This document shows, piece by piece, positions 34,187-46,013 of a stretch of DNA of 64,000 nucleotides. The stretch lies in contig CAJQUW010009323.1 in assembly GCA_907163375.1 (NCBI GenBank), forward strand, positions 124,001-188,000. The letters are read 5' to 3'. Position 1 is the first letter of the stretch, and each line of letters begins with the position of its first letter. Position numbers and translations under genes: made by a program. The notes beneath the pieces are model-generated. The model searched no databases. It had not been told where the DNA came from and was given only the letters and a program-made list of their open reading frames with translations. This stretch comes from Prostheceraeus crozeri. Taxonomy: Eukaryota; Platyhelminthes; Polycladida; Euryleptidae.

Positions 34187-35810
34187 GGGCTGTTTCACAC
34201 ATGCGACTTTTTGCAGCGCGGTTGTTTGTTTAACAATACAGCCTATGGAGCCTTTCACACATATCGCGCGTTTTAATTTTGTCGCGAGTAAATCGCACGA
34301 TTTTGGTTTTTGATCTACCAATGATCTTTAACACCATCTCAAACTGAGAACATTTCTGAGTTCAGCATGATGTGGAGATTAAAACGCATTCCGAATTGTT
34401 AATTTTCGTGAAGTAGAATCGATTCTATCTGGAATAATATCTTTGATTTCCAAAGTACTGATGTTCTCGAACTTCGTGTAAATCAATCAATGCTGTAGCC
34501 AATGCCCGTGTTAACGACAATGACTGAAGTCAGTCATTATCTCCAATTTACATTTTGACCTCGCTCTCAGCCGTCAGTGGTCAGATTTTGGTGATATACA
34601 CACCAAACTGATCCCCAGAGTGTGAAGAAGTTGATGGGCTCATGGCGTCCACCATGGAAAGAAGTTCTTGCCTTAGCGATTCCCTTTCCCTAAGGCGCGT
34701 GTACACAGGCGACTTTTGCACGCGAGAAGTTGTGATTCAACCAATAGACGATCCTTATTTTGAGGTTCCAGGAAATGACAGATTTTTTTTACCCTCAGAC
34801 AGCTCTTGCATGCAAGCAGTTGCATTCAATGTAATAGGGCTTGAGAGAAAACAACCACGTTTTCGTATGACCTTGACATACATCCATTTCTTCTGTCACA
34901 ATGCAATAGCATTCGACACTGCAGTGTGCGATTGAGTCTCGAGATCAAATCAAGACCACATGAGAGAAGTCATCAATCAAAGCAGCTATAATAGTCCGGG
35001 AGCTAGTGCGAACTTGTGCAGGGACGAGGTAGTACATAAAACTTTCACATAGCATAGTACACCTCTAACCTACTGCAAAACTTCGCGTCTGCCGGATCAG
35101 ATCATTTGCTTTTAAGAAATAGAGAGGATAACAAAATCCTATGTATTTCTAATGATAAAATTGTGACATTTAAGGTGTTGACTCCATTTTTTCGAATTTT
35201 TGCTCATAAAAGTTACACAAATTGGTATTTTGTTGAACTGGTTATTATAGAAATCATCTACAAATCATGATCTTTCAAATGAGTTATCATTCAGTGACAG
35301 AGGATGAAGTAAAGTGTACAAACAGACACTTTTCGTTAAAGTATATCAACAATTTTCCTGAAATTTCTATGTTAAAATTTGCAGTTACACCAACGAAAAG
35401 TGTCTGTTTGTACACTTTACTTCATCCTCTGTTGATGATGAATCGCACGGCTTCCACCATGGAGAGAATTATTTTCACAGCTTGCAAGATTCCCAAGGGA
35501 TTCAGGAACCTTATGTTGATTTTGGATATTATAGCGAACTATGTAATAAAGTTTAGATATTCTTATAGCAATTTTCCTACCGATTTCGATGAAAACAAGA
35601 ACAAATGCAACTGAAACCAGTCTTCAGAGTAACTTTGGTTCAAATCCTTCTTCAATAGGCTAAGACATATACACATGTCTCATGAAATCGGGAGATCGAA
35701 ATGATTTGAACGATGATTGACAGTCGCAGAAATCGAAGTCCAATGTGAAAGGCCAATTCCATGTTTTAGCGACAATCGCGCTGCAAAAAGTCTCATATGT
35801 AAAACAGCTT
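34187..35810. mobile_element. DNA transposon-like element with about 70-bp terminal inverted repeats
   Basis: The left end 34187-34262 (GGGCTGTTTCACACATGCGA, then CTTTTTGCAGCGCG, ending GCCTTTCACAC) matches the right end 35744-35810 in inverted orientation (GTGAAAGGCC, CGCGCTGCAAAAAG, AAAACAGCTT). No clear target duplication was found; TTA lies next to both ends, which would suit a 3-bp duplication, but edges are not certain. The interior has no transposase; the open frames at 34642-34935 and 35267-35614 show no motif. A second, partial transposon-like patch (GGCGCGTGTACACAGGCGAC) starts at 34695. Confidence 0.65.
35298..35431. repeat. Perfect 40-bp inverted repeat (hairpin)
   Basis: Bases 35298-35337 (CAGAGGATGAAGTAAAGTGT onward) are exactly complementary to 35392-35431, with a 54-base loop. 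Lies within the larger inverted-repeat element. It overlaps the start of a 115-codon open frame that shows no motif, so that frame is not trusted. Confidence 0.95.
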
Positions 35811-36542
35811 TAAGCTATCGACAGACAGCATTCCATTGTCTAATTGGTCAGTCGACTTTTCATAGACTCCTAGCGCACAATTACTACCCAAGATTCTATG
35901 TCAACCTGAATTGTTTAAATGGCCCAAATACTTTCATTTTAAGTTTTTTCTCTTTATTTGAAGCTGTTTTTCTGTGAATTATGATTTATTTGATTAATGC
36001 AATATCATTCATAAATAGAAATAAGAAAAATCCCAAATTTTTGTGCAACTAGTGCAACTTTTGTAAAACTAGTGCTTAGTACAGGTAGTCTCACGGCAGG
36101 ATACAGCTCTGTAATTACGCATGTTCGTTTAATCCATTCGAATCCGTCTTTACGAGGCATGTTAGCAAGTTGGGGACATTTCTACACTGAAAATCCTCGT
36201 CAAATTGGAATGAAGCAGAAGACTCATCTCAGGCGGTTAGATTCTGAACTCTGAACCCTGAACATTCTGAACTTCCTAAGTGTGGGCCTTCATCAGCATA
36301 GCTATCCTAAAACCTATACAGTTCTCATCTAACCCATAACTATGCATCTACATTCTTCCTAAAGCGCTATAATGATATGATTGCGGATAAAGCGCGGATA
36401 AATATGATTCGGCACACACACATTCATGGTCCACTTGATCCACTACCGAGTATGCAACGCTTAGTCTATATATTTTCTAAATTTACATTTACCTTTTGAA
36501 TGGGCGCATGTTATGGACGGTTTATGGATGGTTTTCATTTGG
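35811..36542. other. No recognisable gene
   Basis: AT-rich, with a short local duplication near 36040-36075 (GTGCAACTAGTGCAAC, AAAACTAGTGC). Confidence 0.4.
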
Positions 36543-36952
36543 AATTATTAAATATTGATTTGCATCCTCAGTTGAAAAAAGGGAACAGACTTGAATAGCT
36601 GCCATTGCAGTCAGTATCAGGAATCATCAGCACGCCTAGTTCACATCTTCCAGCATCGACACAATTCCCTATTTAAAGTTGCAGCCATGCCTGGGTAAAT
36701 TTGAGATTTGCAAGCAGCAAGTTAGTGAAATTTCTACGGGTATTCATTAAAGATCACTGTAACGCACATTTTTAATGAAATTTGCAAATCTCAAATTTAC
36801 CCGGGCATGGTTGCAACTTTAAATAAGGAGCTGTGTCGATGTTGAGAGATGTGAACTAGGCCTGCTGATGATCATGATATTGGATGAAGTGGCAGCTATT
36901 CAGGTCTGCTCCCATTTTTCAACTGAGGATGCAACTCAGAATTTAATTATTC
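36543..36952. repeat. Inverted-repeat element (MITE-like), arms about 170 bp
   Basis: The left arm 36543-36720 (TTGCATCCTCAGTTGAAAAA, CTATTTAAAGTTGCAGCCAT, AAATTTGAGATTTGCA) pairs with the right arm 36785-36952 (TGCAAATCTCAAATTTACCC, GGTTGCAACTTTAAATAAGG, TCAACTGAGGATGCA). The spacer is about 60 bp. A fragment of one arm is present at 58513-58605, so this is a dispersed family. Confidence 0.85.
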
Positions 36953-37349
36953 TTTTTACATTATATTAAAAAAAACAGCATTCATTATTTAATACAGTTG
37001 CAGTAACTTTCATTGCAAATCTCCAGTTTTCATTTGTAGAAACTCATGTGAGCTTATTTGATGAAGCAAAAAATAAACAAACCGATGCAATGTAACAGCG
37101 TATAGCGCATGCAACGAATAACAACGTATAATGGATCATTGTTTCCTTCCAATTCAACTTTTGAGATTGCGACTTTTAAAAGAGAATAGCGAAGTTGACC
37201 TCCAAAATCATTTGCTGTCAGGATCGCATCTCCTACCGAAAAATTTACAAATATCATCCTGAAACGCATCATTAGTGCATGGCAAAGTGCAAAAAATTTC
37301 TTTAGCAAGTCGTGGGGGAGAAATTGACGACTGCAGATTCAAAACTGTC
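36953..37349. other. No recognisable gene
   Basis: An 84-codon minus-strand open frame at 37054-37308 shows no motif. Nothing else is supported. Confidence 0.35.
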
Positions 37350-38086
37350 CGGGAGCTACTGACATTTTCTTCCTAAACTCGCGCACAAAAAGCTTTATAG
37401 AATAGATTTGTAGATCTTGCAACGCTGAATACAAACATCAAATCTTAAGTGTCACAGTCAATCGCTTTCGATTATAGGTAAGGTTAAAGGATTCCCATTG
37501 GAATCCATTCGTAAAATTCAAGAAATATCTATGGATTGTGAAACACTTTTTTCGTACATTTTCTTTTGCAGAAAAGAACTATTTATCAGAATGCCAAGAA
37601 ATTTGAAACATGATTGAGTTTAGAACATCAACTATGATATAAAAGTTGAAGTGAGTCACATGATTTAGTATTTGATGTCTGAGAGCCTCTACAAAATGAG
37701 TAAATTTCATGTTTTGACTTAATTTTGGTGACTTTACTCATTTTGTAGAGGCTCTCAGACATCAAATACTAAATCATGTGACTCACTTCAACTTTCATAT
37801 CATAGTTGATGTTCTAAACTCAATCATGTTTCAGATTTCTTGGCATTCTGATAAATAGTTCTTTTCTGCAAAAGAAAATGTACGAAAAAAGTGTTTCACA
37901 ATCCATAGATATTTCTTGAATTTTACGAATGGATTCCAATGGGAATCCCTTAACCTTACCTATAACCGAAAGCGACTGGCTGTGACACTTAAGATTTGAT
38001 TTTTGTATTCAGCGTTGCAAGATCTACAAATCCATTCTATTAAGCCCTTTGTCCGCGAATTTAGGAAGAAAATGTCAGTAGCTCCC
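37350..38086. repeat. Near-perfect palindrome with 355-bp arms and a 28-base loop
   Basis: 37350-37704 is complementary to 37733-38086 with only scattered mismatches. Landmarks in the left arm, all mirrored in the right: GGGAGCTACTGACATTTTCT, GATCTTGCAACGCTGAATAC, TAAGGTTAAAGGATTCCCAT, GTGAAACACTTTTTTCGTAC and GAGCCTCTACAAAATGAGTA. The loop is 37705-37732. There is no coding sequence and no target duplication was noticed. A transcript would form a hairpin of about 350 bp. Low divergence between arms means recent origin or arm-to-arm gene conversion. Confidence 0.95.
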
Positions 38087-39027
38087 GTCCTTGACAGCAT
38101 TCCATATAACCGAAAGAAACCTCTAACAGTAGTTCAACTTTTAATTTTCTTCTTTAATCAGATTTTCTTTATTTCTCTTTTTCAATTTTAATCCCCGTTC
38201 GTATTCATTCCAACAGTCCTCTTCCCTTCGTTCATTACGTCCTTTCAATGCTGCGACGCAGATTTGACAGACGGCAGCGGTTTTTGCAGACAGTGAGACT
38301 TTCACAAGACTATAGAACTTAGAAGTGTTGTATATCACTCATTCGAGTATCAATCATTGACTTTTATGCTTTCAAATAAGATGTTTTGGGGGATCAGGAA
38401 TCCTCTTCTCACAGTTGCTCGTGAAGAATGACAGATTTTCTCACCAGACTTCACAAGTCTCAGCAGACATTAGCTCTCATCAGATATCAAATTCTTGGAT
38501 TATTTCATGACTGGCATGTCCTGAGAAATCTATCATGAGCAGTGTTACTGCGTTTTAGACAAGGACAAGTTCGGATGTGCTGATCTTCTCCTCAAAGAAG
38601 AGAAATTAAAAAGAATTTCGAACCTTTTATGCAAATAATGCACATTCTCCATTAATGAATGAGAGAAGCAGATATTTTTGCAGGATAACGTTGCTAACAG
38701 GAGCAAAAAAGGAATAATTTGGAATAAACTTGATGCTAAATTAGATTGCATTCCCGTTCTGAGGGACGCGGCCTAATTTTAGAATATTGTGCTTTATTGA
38801 CCCCGAATTAGCGCCGAGCCATAGTTTAGAATTTCCTACGCATTTGGCTTCCGATCGGAAACAGAATAATAGGTAGATTTTCCGGTGGGAAACGAATTCA
38901 TAGATACATTTTCCGCAGTAGGAAAATGTAATTATAGTTTAATTTTCCGATGGTATAGATTTTCTGTCTTGCAGACTGCGCATATTGCTCTTTGATGCAC
39001 TTTGTGTCACATGCTGTGCATGTTGAT
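38087..39027. other. No recognisable gene
   Basis: A patch at 38860-38960 repeats the motif ATTTTCCG several times. Open frames here are short and without motifs. Confidence 0.4.
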
Positions 39028-39277
39028 GCAATTGACAACAATGAAATTAAATTAGCGATATATCAAATTGCAATGCAAAAGATGTGCGGTTGGTAGGATT
39101 CGAACCTGCCACCAAGGTTAACTATACATGTGCTCTAACCAACTGAGCTACAAGCCACTTATGCGACCGTGTCAATTAGCAGGATCAAACCCTCACCACC
39201 ACACATCAGTTGTCAAGGCAACTATAATCAATGAATACATAACTCGTCAGAATTGTGACCGCCGACATTAAGGCAAG
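39028..39277 (-). mobile_element. tRNA-Thr-like SINE, copy 1
   Basis: A 250-bp unit nearly repeated at 50362-50611. On the minus strand it has a leader of about 118 bp, a tRNA-like block (39084-39159) with A-box TAGCTCAGTTGGTTAGAGCA and B-box GGTTCGAATCC, then a 56-bp tail. The tRNA block best resembles tRNA-Thr(AGU), judging from copy 2. Acceptor pairing is incomplete and no anticodon stem forms cleanly in this copy, so it is not a working tRNA. The leader contains a second B-box-like GGGTTTGATCC, hinting at a dimeric tRNA origin. Confidence 0.85.
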
Positions 39278-42200
39278 ATCATAACACATCATAACTGAAG
39301 TGTAGAAAAAATAATGTCACATTTTACATTTTCCCACTCATGACAAAATTTCCTGAAATTACATCTCAATTGAAAACAACATTTTATCCATAAGTTAGAC
39401 TTCATTCATAAAAGCGCCTCAAAGTCTGTAGGTTTTCCTACCGTGTTCTGCTTTTATGATGAACACTACGTTGCTCCAAGCACGTGTTCACTGACGAATT
39501 GGAGCATGTAATTTTGTTAACCACAGCAAAGCTACGGAAATTCTAGCATGATGAGAAAATGTAAATCACAGCTTATAGGCGATTTGAAAGCACCGGGCGG
39601 AAAATCTATAACGCATCCATTCTATGACATATTTTCCTGCAGAAAAAAATATCATAACACCGGAATAAGAAAGACTGAAGGGAAGCTGTTGACTCAGTAA
39701 GTGATTTGAGAATAATTTGCTGTTAATATGAGCATGGGATACCAGTGACACCGTAGAAATTCGTCGCTAGCCTCCATTATATGCTAGTATTCTCGTGCTC
39801 ATGTCCTCTCCTCACTAAATCATCAGTACGCGTAGATGCATCACTTCATTACAAAAAATTAAATGCTTTAACAATGCTTCGTATATTACTGTGATAGCGT
39901 TGGTACTAACACTGTGCATCTCGCATGCTAAGTTTTAATGCACAGGGTTCAAATTTGACTTTTGCTTTTCCAATATCATGTTATCAATTACCTTTGCAGT
40001 GTGAAGCTATAAATGCTACAATCTTTGAGGGAAACATATATAAAAATATCGAATTCATTCAATCATCTTTCGAACGAATCATTATTTCTGCCACCGTAAA
40101 CCAACGAGTCATTGGTGCTCAACCAACATTTAGGAGGGAAACTGTATTAAAGTAACCATTTTTGTAGATAGCTCTCCTTTAGTATAGACATAGTTTAAAA
40201 CATTGTTCATATTTATACCCAGTCTGATTTCACAAGCATCATATGAAATAAAAGGAATGTATTAACTGGAATTCAGCTAAAGAAACTAGCTAAATTTTGA
40301 TGCCACAATCTTTGAAGCAATTAAAAGGCAAAGAATCAAAAGATTATTCAATATCTAAAAGATCATTTGAAGGGCGTATTACAAAGGGGTAAAACATTTG
40401 AAATTCATCGTTTTAGGTGAGATTTTCATTATCTAACTTTATTTTTAGGTCACTTTCAAATTGGGTTGCTTGGGATCAACCAGGGGGTGGGAATTTGAGC
40501 CAGGCAAATCGGCCATGATATTCGCATTCTTGGTATCCAATAATAAGAAAATGAGGCGTGGGAACGTTTAAGAGGGTGTGGATGGATAATATGACGATTA
40601 AGATTAATTGGCATGAATTTCATGCAGGTTTGATTATTGAGCACTGCACATTTGGTCAGGCAGGTGGACATAAATCGAAAAATCGTTAATCCATTGGAAA
40701 TTCTTTTTTGTAGACAATGCTCACGTATTTCTCAAAATGCAAGTAGCTCTTCTCCTTTTTCAGGGATATCTTGCACATAGAAAAGCTTTTCGGATTCAAA
40801 TGTGGAAAAAGTCAATTGATTTACATGTGCGCAAGTTTACGAGGATTGATTTATTCATTGAATGTAGCTTTGAGACTTTTATATCCTATGATAATTACAT
40901 GCTCGTTTGCTTATTTACATGCATGTACTGCTTCACAAGCATGGGCGCAGGAAGCAATTTCTCATTACTATAGCAAAAAACTGCTTTTTTTGATGTCTGT
41001 GAAGGCACAAAGACATACCTATATGCCATCTAGCATGTCTTACTTTTGAATTTTAGAATTTGGTGCAGTCTAACTAATCGATCTAAAATTTGAGTTAAAT
41101 AGACCTAAAAAACAATATTTGCGCTAATGCGGTTCCCCTCTTCATGCTTAATGACTTCATCTAGCTCATCTAGCCCATAGGATCTGGGTAGATGTGCTTG
41201 ATTGCAGGTCTTCTCTGTCAATGGATATACCCGAAATAGTTGCTCCTATGTGCTGTCTATCAAGTAAGGGTAGACTGCGGCTGAGCTAGAGATGCGTTTT
41301 CGGGATTTCCTGGGAATCAGGAATTCAATTCAATTTCCTGAAGAATTCCCGGGATTTTTTCTGACAATATTTTGAGTTAAAGATCATACATTGTACAATC
41401 ACCTTCTAGCATCATAAGCTGTAGACAATAAAATGAGACTAAATATCGCATGTGGCAACTGAAACAGATCAACTAGCATCAACTGCATATATCAACCAGC
41501 AGAACTAGTGTTTCTGTAGAATGCCATAAGTATTCCTTGAACTTACACATGCCTTTTCCACTATGTCAATGACGAAATGACACTTGATCGTTTTGGTGAC
41601 AATGCCGTTAGACTACGTGTGGAAGATCCCATCGAAGAAAGTATTTTAGCCATGATTACATCCGGCCATTAAACTTCAGAGACTTTGCGAAGAAGTCCCT
41701 AACACGAGATTTTGACATCGCAGTATGATAAAGCGCATCAACTTGAGGTGTAAATACTGGAATGAAGTTGTATGTGTCAATGAACAACATTCCCTTGTAT
41801 ACCGAACATCCCTTGAATGAATTATTGAGGGTTATATCCATGCTTTCAGATTCGTCAGCAACGTTTTAAACATTGTCCGATTATCTCATAGTATCAGTTT
41901 ATTTTGGATATATGATTGAAAAATTGAAGTATATTGAAAATTGTATGTTTCGACAATTATATGAAAAGGGTAGAGGACTGCAGCAGTACTGAGAATATAA
42001 AGTAAAAACAAGCTAATTTTTCTAGAATGTCGAATGTCTTGTAAGAAATTAAATGAGCTTGCACAATTTTAAATGTCTAATCTTTTATGTCTATAAAATA
42101 ATAAATCGATTCATTTTTGACTTCGATATCCGATGCACTTGAAAACAAAGAGAGTTCCCAAATTCACTGCTTAAATTTTACCAGAAGACGAGAAATATCA

Positions 42201-42933
42201 AGATATAAACAAAAAGTAAATGAAAGATAATGAATGAATGCAAGATTTCCTGGTTTTTATTCATGCATAACGACTACCGATTTTGATGTGTAAATTATAT
42301 TTCTTGCTTTCGACTGCTGTTATGAACTATATTTGCTCTCAGATGTATATATTTACTAATCACTACATATTGGTATCATAAAGCTCCATCTTAATAAGGT
42401 TTTTCTATCTTGTTTTGGTATTTTTTCTTAAATGACAAAAATAAGGAGAATATATAGAGAATGCATAAACTTACTTCGCTGTCCAAAGAAGCTTCGAGTC
42501 TCAATGGACCGGGGGACATTACAAACTCTTTGACCATTTCGACTGTTGGCTGGGGACCGGGTTCTTCAGGTGCGTATGTTAGTTTTCTTATTACAAGGTT
42601 TACAATGCTCCTGAAAGAGATGAATCATTTAATCAATTTCCACATGGTAATGATAGGGAATTGTAGAGAACATCAAACAGAAATGAGCAGTTGAGATTTT
42701 GTCACTTCAAGTTTTACATGTTCTCAAAATTTCTCTCAACACTGCTAAAACCAGCTAAAATAACCGTTAAATTTCACAGAAAAATTCTGCAAACATCTGT
42801 TAAATGATGACGTCATGACATGATGAGTGATGACGTAAAGTAAAGTTATTCAGAACAAAAACGACCCCCAATTAAGATTACAAAAAATCAATTACAAAGT
42901 TAGTCGTTTACTTACTTGACAACACGACAAAAT
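39278..42933. other. Long gene-poor stretch
   Basis: No gene recognised. At 41289-41355 a patch rich in GGGATTT/CCCGGGA-type motifs (GAGATGCGTTTTCGGGATTT) resembles an isolated hAT end, but no partner or 8-bp duplication was found. Open frames at 39925-40155 and 40737-41049 show no motif. Confidence 0.35.
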
Positions 42934-43345
42934 TCAAAATGAAGCTTGTATTGCATCATCATACATTTTGGCACAAGAGAAAATAAAGCCGTTCACTTTA
43001 CGCTGTGTTCGAACACGAGGTAGCAATAATCTTTTGCTACGACTTGAGTGTGGCGGAATCAAGGTTCTAAGAACATGATCTTTACACAAAAGGATATCAT
43101 TGAACAATTTCAGAGACAATGATCGTCTGCGAACATCATGATTCAAAATATCACATTTCTCACAGTTTTTCACATTGTCACCATGAATGATGCGGAAGGC
43201 TAGCTTACAAATCAGATTCAATTTCCTATCAAAAGTATGCATGACCTGGATTTATGAAAACTTGAGAAGCATAATCAATTAGTGATTGAAGGATGACAAA
43301 AAAGATAGAAACGAGCTGATCATGTGTCAAAATAGATTTCAATAT
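42934..43345 (-). pseudogene. LINE reverse transcriptase C-terminal remnant
   Basis: On the minus strand one frame reads ILKSILTHDQLVSIFFVILQ then SLIDYASQVFINPG, the thumb-region pattern of jockey/CR1-type LINEs (a TKEQL-like helix followed by LDYASPVW). After a frameshift near 43245 the C-terminal region continues as FDRKLNLICKLAFRIIHGDN, later SRSKRLLLPRVRTQRKVNGF, ending at a stop at 42934. It differs in sequence from the LINE at 26-28.8 kb, so it is another family or a far older copy. No 3' tail was recognised. Confidence 0.75.
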
Positions 43346-45010
43346 ACGTAAAATGTAATTTAGTTCAATTTACGTAACAGTTAAAATCCGCTCATATCAG
43401 TTAAAACAAACGTATCTTTTTACGGATATTTCCAGGTTATAGTTTACAGTGTATTTTAACCTCTGGGCTATCTCTATATTTTAAACTTTAACCTTCAGAA
43501 GCAAAAGGTGCAAAAAATTGGTTGATGAATAATAATTTTCTTTCATCTTCTTCATTATATAACAAAACATCTTGCCAGTCATAAAATAGAGAATATGCCT
43601 ATTGACCATTTGGAGGCAACTGTCTAAAAAATATGCCTTGCTGCTGTTATTGCTTTTATTATTCTCATCTGATCCTTCGGCAATACAAGCTTGTCAAAGG
43701 TGTAAGCTTAAGCCAATTATCTTAAACTTTTGACTTGCACGGTATTAGTGAAAGCTTAAGTGAGATTACTAAAAAGAATTAAAACAGCTACAAGGCTTAT
43801 TTCTTAAAAAAATCAATCAATGCGCTGCAAAAATCCAGCCAACAGCTGCTTTCATTCCATAGATTTTACTTGAAGCCTATTTCTTTATTTGTCTCATCAT
43901 TCTGTGTTGAACGATTTGACTGAACATTTGTTTATCTTCAAATGGCATTAAAATTGTTGAGGCTTGATAACTTCACATCCTACGTTTTGTATTCATGTCC
44001 CTTCTCCACTGTTCAGTCATTTGCCCTCCAAACTGTTTTATTACCTCTCACATTATTCATGTCACATAAATCCATTGTAGCTTCAAGCGATTTTCCTGTT
44101 CTGAGGCTCTTATTACATTAATAATTCAACTGCTGAGAAGCAATAATTTATAGTTATCATTGGCGGCTTTCATGAAAGCTTTGTTGACTTAGAAATATAG
44201 AAGAACCGTCGTCGATATAGGCGCTCGATCACAAAGAATAATCCTATGCACTTTTTGGAGTCCATCCAATTCGAATATAGAATTCCTGAGTAAATCAAAG
44301 CTCAGCAGCAGACCTTATTCCATGTTGGATGAAAACAAGAACTTCATTCTCTTTGCTGTTCTAATTTCCGAGTTAGAGGCTTTCATTCTAAGTAGTTAAC
44401 CGACTTTGTTTTATCCCGACCTATTTCCTTTTCTTCTCTCTGTGATATTTCCGTCAATATACAAATACAATCTCAAAGTGATCGACTTTGCTTTTCCTGT
44501 TACTGCAACACTTCCTCTGCGCCTGCGTGCTTGCCATACAACAGAGAATTCGTGAAAAAGCATTCTTAAAACAAATCAAAAGTTTAAAGTTTGTGATTAT
44601 GATGAACAGAAATGGAAGTTTGCACTTTAATAAGAGTCGCATTTGAGTTGGATTGACTTCTCTGCAGAGCAACTGTGAAAGGACGGAGTGTAATTCCTCC
44701 GCAGGGAAACTGTTTAAAATAAATCTAAATCGAATGAGCTATTCATCCTCCAGAAGTTAAACTTGAAAAATTTATGAAATTCAATTTACAATAAGTCTTT
44801 CAATGACTAAGTAATTGACCAATGAACCGAGTTTTCGAAATAATTTCAACCAATTTATGTGAGACAATAGTCCGGCAGACAGAGCGAGTTTCCGCAGGGA
44901 ACGAGACCGAAATGAGTCTTTCAAAGAGTGATGTACACTCTATGCTTACTACGAATCTGCGCGTCTGCCGAGTTCTAGTGATTTCCTCTTCTTGTCAGAC
45001 GAAATCAAAG
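43346..45010. other. No recognisable gene
   Basis: AT-rich sequence. Short open frames only (44454-44672 minus; 44822-45058 plus). Nothing supported. Confidence 0.4.
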
Positions 45011-45450
45011 AAAAACACATGTAAATCCAATGGGACGCAGATTCCAGTTTTTGGTTAAAATGAAATTTTCTATATTTTCGCTCATCAACTGAAAAGTATT
45101 GTCTAGAGTCATAATTTTTGGCATGGAATGTCTTCAGATCATTTTCTATTATGTGCATGTGATATTATGAAGCTTCTGATCGGCGATGTATGCGAGAATG
45201 TGGTTGAATGTTGATAAAGTTGCTCAAAATGTTTGTGTTTGCCGACATTAAGAGGCTCGACAAATCTAAATGTGTTTAGCTTTATAGACAGGGGAGCATG
45301 AACATGAAAGAAAATGACCTATAGACATTCCACTTATTATGACTCTGGGCTCAGTAGTTTTCGTTTAATCAGAGAAAACATAAAAAAAATAATTTTAGCC
45401 GAAAACTGTAATCTGCGTCCCATTGGATTTGCATGTGTTTTTCTGCTAAA
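45011..45450. repeat. Inverted repeat, arms about 145 bp
   Basis: The left arm 45011-45155 pairs with the right arm about 45297-45450: AAACACATG, AAATCCAATGGGACGCAGAT, AGAGTCATAAT, GGAATGTCT and TCATTTTCT recur inverted. The arms are moderately diverged. Open frames in both arms are repeat artefacts. Confidence 0.75.
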
Positions 45451-45970
45451 ATTTCTGATTTTTTTTGATATTGTGACGATCCCATTCCGGCAATCTGTCT
45501 CGTTTTTGTCACATATGTTCACAAGAGTAACTTTCATGCAGTAGTTTTGAGAAAGAACAAAACCTTTTCTATGGCAATTGTTTAATCAACAGCTGAGAAT
45601 TTTATCAGCATGTCCCGTGAACAGATCAGTAAATAAATGCTCATCGTCAAACACCGACCTTTCACATGGGAATTCCCTGTAGATCAAAATCCATTCCCAC
45701 ACCACTGCATGTGAAAAATCCAAGGAGATAAAATACTTATCAAATCTCAACAGATGCAGCCACCACGAGACATGCTTCTTCCTGTTCAAGCAGGTCACCG
45801 GACCATCTGTTTAGAGAGTGAATCATACAGGAAGGTACTGCTGAGGCATAGAAATGAATATATTTTGTCTATCTGTAATTGTGTAGTAATATCTATTTCT
45901 GTGTTCTTAGGCTAGAGGGTATGCTTGCCCGTCCTCTTGCTCCGACGACGGTGGTGTGTTCAAACATACC
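45451..45970. other. No assigned gene
   Basis: A minus-strand 70-codon open frame at 45586-45798 has no motif I recognise. Sequence complexity is somewhat higher than in neighbouring stretches. Confidence 0.25.
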
Positions 45971-46013
45971 CACGATTGATGAGGCACACCAGGCCGAAAC
46001 ATGTGTCGTGATG
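45971..46013 (+). ncRNA. Hammerhead-ribozyme-like motif with minimal stem III
   Basis: In order on the plus strand: CACGA, then TTGATGA (45976-45982, core CUGANGA with U in place of C), stem II GGC/GCC closing a 7-base loop (45983-45995), GAAA (45996-45999), a 3-bp stem III with a 2-base loop (ACA TG TGT), and C at the cleavage position (46007), followed by GTG which can pair with the upstream CAC. Very short stem III is typical of hammerheads carried by Penelope-like elements and other animal retroelements. Two extra bases lie between stem I and the core, so cleavage activity is doubtful. No reverse transcriptase is adjacent. Confidence 0.35.

Noticed and set aside
39084-39159. Working tRNA gene
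   Set aside because: The anticodon stem does not pair, the acceptor stem is incomplete, and the block is embedded in a 250-bp unit repeated at 50.4 kb, which fits a SINE.
41289-41355. hAT terminus with GGGATTT/CCCGGGA motifs
   Set aside because: Only one end is visible; no partner or duplication was found within several kb.
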